A DNA stretch of 7,354 nt from Campylobacterota bacterium (GTDB lineage: Bacteria; Campylobacterota; Campylobacteria; Campylobacterales; SZUA-545): assembly GCA_030836705.1 (NCBI GenBank), contig JAUPLZ010000163.1, positions 1 to 7,354 on the forward strand, in the 5' to 3' direction. Under the pieces are notes generated by a model that searched no databases, was not told the DNA's origin, and worked only from the letters and a program-made list of their open reading frames with translations. Position numbers and translations under genes: made by a program. Below, piece after piece: positions 4,980 to 7,354 of this stretch. Every line of letters begins with the position of its first letter. Position 1 is the stretch's first letter.

Positions 4980-7354
4980 ATGCTTTCTCTACATTTATTG
5001 CGCCGTCATAAGCGTACTGATTTCCATCCCATAGACCGCCGAACTTCAAGTGTCCCCAGCCCTCAGACATCTCAAGAAGGCTCAATGACGCAGGAACTAC
5101 AAGGTTGTTGTGTTTTCTGCCTCTAAAGAAATGCGGATCCCATCCGTCTTCCATTACAAGAGCATCAATAGGTGCGCTTGATGTTACTTTTGCCATTGAG
5201 TAGAACTCTCCAAGCTCGTTGAATATTCTTACTTCATCACCGTCTTTTATGCCTTTTGCTTTCGCAAGTTCGTTGTTTATCATAACCCAAGGCTTGCCTC
5301 TTTGAAGTCTAAGAAGCATTTTTGCAGCTTTATAGTTAGAGTGAACCGACCATCTAGCATGCGGAGTCATAAGCATATATGGATATTTTTGCGGATCTAG
5401 CGGTGCTAGCGGCTCTCTTCCTGAGTTGACATTTACGCCTAGTTGAATCCAAACATCATGGTCTACATAATAAGTCTGTCTTCCGCTCATTGTCTCGAAT
5501 CTCTCATATCTAAAGATATGATTTTCAAGTGAGTTATACGGTCTATCTGCATAAAGAGGCGAGTTTTTACCTGCTTTTTCATTTAGTTGCAAGAAACCGC
5601 CTTGCTTGTACATTTTTTCAATAGTGTGCGGTTGGAATTGATCCGTTTTTTCTAGTGCAGCTTCAAGCGCTAGTTTATCACCAGGAACATCAGGTCTGTT
5701 TTTATTTTTTCCTATTATTGGCTCGAAATTCTCATCAGATTCTTTATCTATATTTGTAAACTCATCAAAGAAAATGCTCAAATCTCTTATGCCTTCTCTT
5801 GCTAGCGGTCTGCCTTTTGCATCTTTGCCGTCATCTTTTACTTTTGCTTTAGAAGCATTTTCCGGTCTGTTTGCAATCTCTTGAAGTTTTTCTGCAAGTA
5901 GTGCGAACATCGACCATTCATCCATAGCTTCGCCTATCGGTTTAAGATTAGCGGCAGGTTGTGCAAGGTTTACGAATCTATGATATCCAGGGCTTGCTCT
6001 TAAATCCCAAACTTCATAGTGTGATTTCGCAGGAAGAAGAATATCGGCAAACATAGCGGTATAAGCCATTCTGTAATCTACATAACAGAAAAACTTAGTT
6101 CTATCTAGCCATACATCATTAAACGCAGCTTTGTTTCTTCTCATTTTCGCATCTGCTACGATTATAGAAGTATCAGGCAGCCAATAAGGTTTTACTCCTC
6201 CTTTTTCGCCGTTTAATGAGCCTTCTCTCATTTGATCTAATATTTTTTTGAATTCGGCTTTGTTTTTTAGAGTACCGTTATAGGCTCTATTTACATCCTC
6301 GTCTCTAAAATATTTGTCAAACTCTCTATCCATATCGCCCATCATGTATTCGCCAAGGAATCCTGAACCGAATCTTGGATTGTATTTGCCGCTAAATCCT
6401 GTAAGTACTTCAAGACCTGATAGCGAGAATTCATTTTCTGTGTTCATACCGCCTCTTGGACCGTATCTTCCTGATAAGCCAACCATTGAAGCAATATTCC
6501 AAATATTTAAAATACCGTTGTGGTATTTATTAAGCGAGAAGCCGGCAGTAACAGTTACTTTATTGTTGTTTTTGCTTGTAAGCTCATCTGCTAATATTTT
6601 TACTATTTCAGGGTTTACATTTGTAGTTTTTTGGAAGTCGTTTCCGTCTACGCTCTTGTAAGTTTGTGGGTCAAACTTGGCAGCTTCTGCTTTTAAAAGT
6701 TCAAAAACAGTAGTAACCTCTACCTCTTTTTCGTGTCCGTGGTCTTTTATTTTGACTTTCCATTTGCCTTCAAGCGCAGGATCTATCTCATATCCATGGT
6801 CTTTTAATCTTAAGGATTTGTGCTCTTTATTTCCTTCGGCACCTGGTGCTAAAACAATTCCTTTTGATTTATTATCCCAGAAATAAAATTGCTCTTCCCA
6901 CTCATGATGATGCTCGTCATGACCTTTTATGTCGGTTGTTCTTAGGAGTTTTTTTGTATCAGCTCTTACTAAAAACGGAAGGTCTGTAAAAGTTTTGACA
7001 CTGTTAAGTGCGTATTGCTTGTTTTTGATTATGTGGTTTATTACAGCCATAGCAAGGATATTATCCGTTCCCGGTTTGATAGGTACCCACAAATCAGCGT
7101 GTCTTGCAGATGCGTTAAATTCAGGAGTAATTACGATGATTTTTGCACCGTTGTATTTGCCTTCCCAGATAAAGTGAGCATCTGGAATTCTTGTATTATC
7201 CGGATTTGCACCCCACAAAATAGCAGTATCAAGTGTGTATTGGAAGTCATAAGTACATCCGAGATTTCCCTCGCCGTATGCTACCGCAGCACCTGAAAAC
7301 ATATCTCCAAGGTATGAAGCAGGATAGATTCTAACGGCACCTAGCTGAGTAGAA
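4978..7354 (-). CDS. Type II DMSO reductase-family molybdopterin catalytic (alpha) subunit, 5' end outside window
   Basis: This is the molybdenum-bis-MGD catalytic subunit of a periplasmic oxidoreductase. The frame stays open to the right edge (17 further codons beyond the Met at 7300-7302, reading TQLGAVRIYPASYLGDMF), so that Met is internal; the Tat signal and the FS0 cluster region lie outside. Numbering from that Met, family landmarks are WGANP (30-34) with TRIPDAHF (37-44), the PGTD motif (77-80), the FYFWD and VFELLKAE segments (139-143, 199-206), GRYGPRGGMNTENE (278-291) with TGFSGKYNPRF (301-311), DILLPAKSHYEVWD (420-433), and a C-terminal cofactor-binding domain from about 640 (MLMTPHARWSVHSNY through WGHLKFGG). 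The GGMNTENE block and PDAHF pattern place it with EbdA/SerA/DdhA/ClrA-type enzymes more than with NarG. The Asp in YLGDM (codon 7303-7305) is the best candidate for the molybdenum ligand. A His-rich stretch lies at 128-133. The substrate cannot be told from this sequence. Confidence 0.92.
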   Translation of the reverse strand, partial: STQLGAVRIYPASYLGDMFSGAAVAYGEGNLGCTYDFQYTLDTAILWGANPDNTRIPDAHFIWEGKYNGAKIIVITPEFNASARHADLWVPIKPGTDNILAMAVINHIIKNKQYALNSVKTFTDLPFLVRADTKKLLRTTDIKGHDEHHHEWEEQFYFWDNKSKGIVLAPGAEGNKEHKSLRLKDHGYEIDPALEGKWKVKIKDHGHEKEVEVTTVFELLKAEAAKFDPQTYKSVDGNDFQKTTNVNPEIVKILADELTSKNNNKVTVTAGFSLNKYHNGILNIWNIASMVGLSGRYGPRGGMNTENEFSLSGLEVLTGFSGKYNPRFGSGFLGEYMMGDMDREFDKYFRDEDVNRAYNGTLKNKAEFKKILDQMREGSLNGEKGGVKPYWLPDTSIIVADAKMRRNKAAFNDVWLDRTKFFCYVDYRMAYTAMFADILLPAKSHYEVWDLRASPGYHRFVNLAQPAANLKPIGEAMDEWSMFALLAEKLQEIANRPENASKAKVKDDGKDAKGRPLAREGIRDLSIFFDEFTNIDKESDENFEPIIGKNKNRPDVPGDKLALEAALEKTDQFQPHTIEKMYKQGGFLQLNEKAGKNSPLYADRPYNSLENHIFRYERFETMSGRQTYYVDHDVWIQLGVNVNSGREPLAPLDPQKYPYMLMTPHARWSVHSNYKAAKMLLRLQRGKPWVMINNELAKAKGIKDGDEVRIFNELGEFYSMAKVTSSAPIDALVMEDGWDPHFFRGRKHNNLVVPASLSLLEMSEGWGHLKFGGLWDGNQYAYDGAINVEKA

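Noticed and set aside
6314..7296. Several plus-strand open frames opposite the alpha gene, and similar ones opposite beta and gamma (3618-3900, 4565-5126)
   Set aside because: They are antisense to strongly conserved coding sequence, have atypical Ser/Phe/Ile/Leu-rich composition, and lack convincing ribosome binding sites or recognisable domains.
4978..7302. Reading the alpha subunit as a complete 774-residue protein starting at 7302
   Set aside because: The frame stays open to the window edge, conserved family sequence continues upstream, and the Tat signal and first Fe-S region are missing, so the start lies outside.

Overview
The window looks like chromosome of a Campylobacterota (epsilonproteobacterial) bacterium. 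The grounds are AT-rich DNA with frequent AGA and AAA codons, NadC and FlhB proteins of the type seen in that group, and very tight gene packing. I cannot assign a genus. No RNA gene, mobile element, CRISPR array or long non-coding stretch is visible. The longest gap between genes is 16 bases.

Left arm (about 1-2231, + strand): three closely spaced genes. They are the 3' end of nadC (quinolinate phosphoribosyltransferase, NAD synthesis), complete flhB (flagellar type III export switch protein, with its NPTH self-cleavage motif), and a GTG-started gene of 236 codons 3 bases after flhB. The third encodes a cytoplasmic protein of unknown function. By eye I read it as four clear tandem repeats of about 31 residues, a degenerate fifth and possibly a sixth.

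Right arm (2239-7354, - strand): a convergent operon read from the right edge leftwards. It encodes a periplasmic molybdenum enzyme of the type II DMSO reductase family: a catalytic alpha subunit (N-terminus outside the window), a four-cluster iron-sulfur beta subunit, and a gamma subunit. The family includes nitrate, selenate, chlorate and perchlorate reductases and ethylbenzene and dimethylsulfide dehydrogenases. The gamma subunit is unusual: it has a lipoprotein signal, an ethylbenzene-dehydrogenase-type heme b domain and a fused C-terminal mono-heme cytochrome c domain. The last gene encodes a small secreted protein of unknown function. Its ribosome binding site overlaps the gamma stop codon. 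The likely electron route is molybdopterin - Fe-S clusters - heme b - heme c - external partner. The direction of catalysis and the substrate cannot be read from this sequence.

The two arms converge with only 7 bases between stop codons and without a convincing canonical terminator. The most interesting items are the cytochrome-fused, lipid-anchored gamma subunit, the unknown secreted protein in the place where related operons often carry a chaperone gene, and the repeat protein coupled to flhB.
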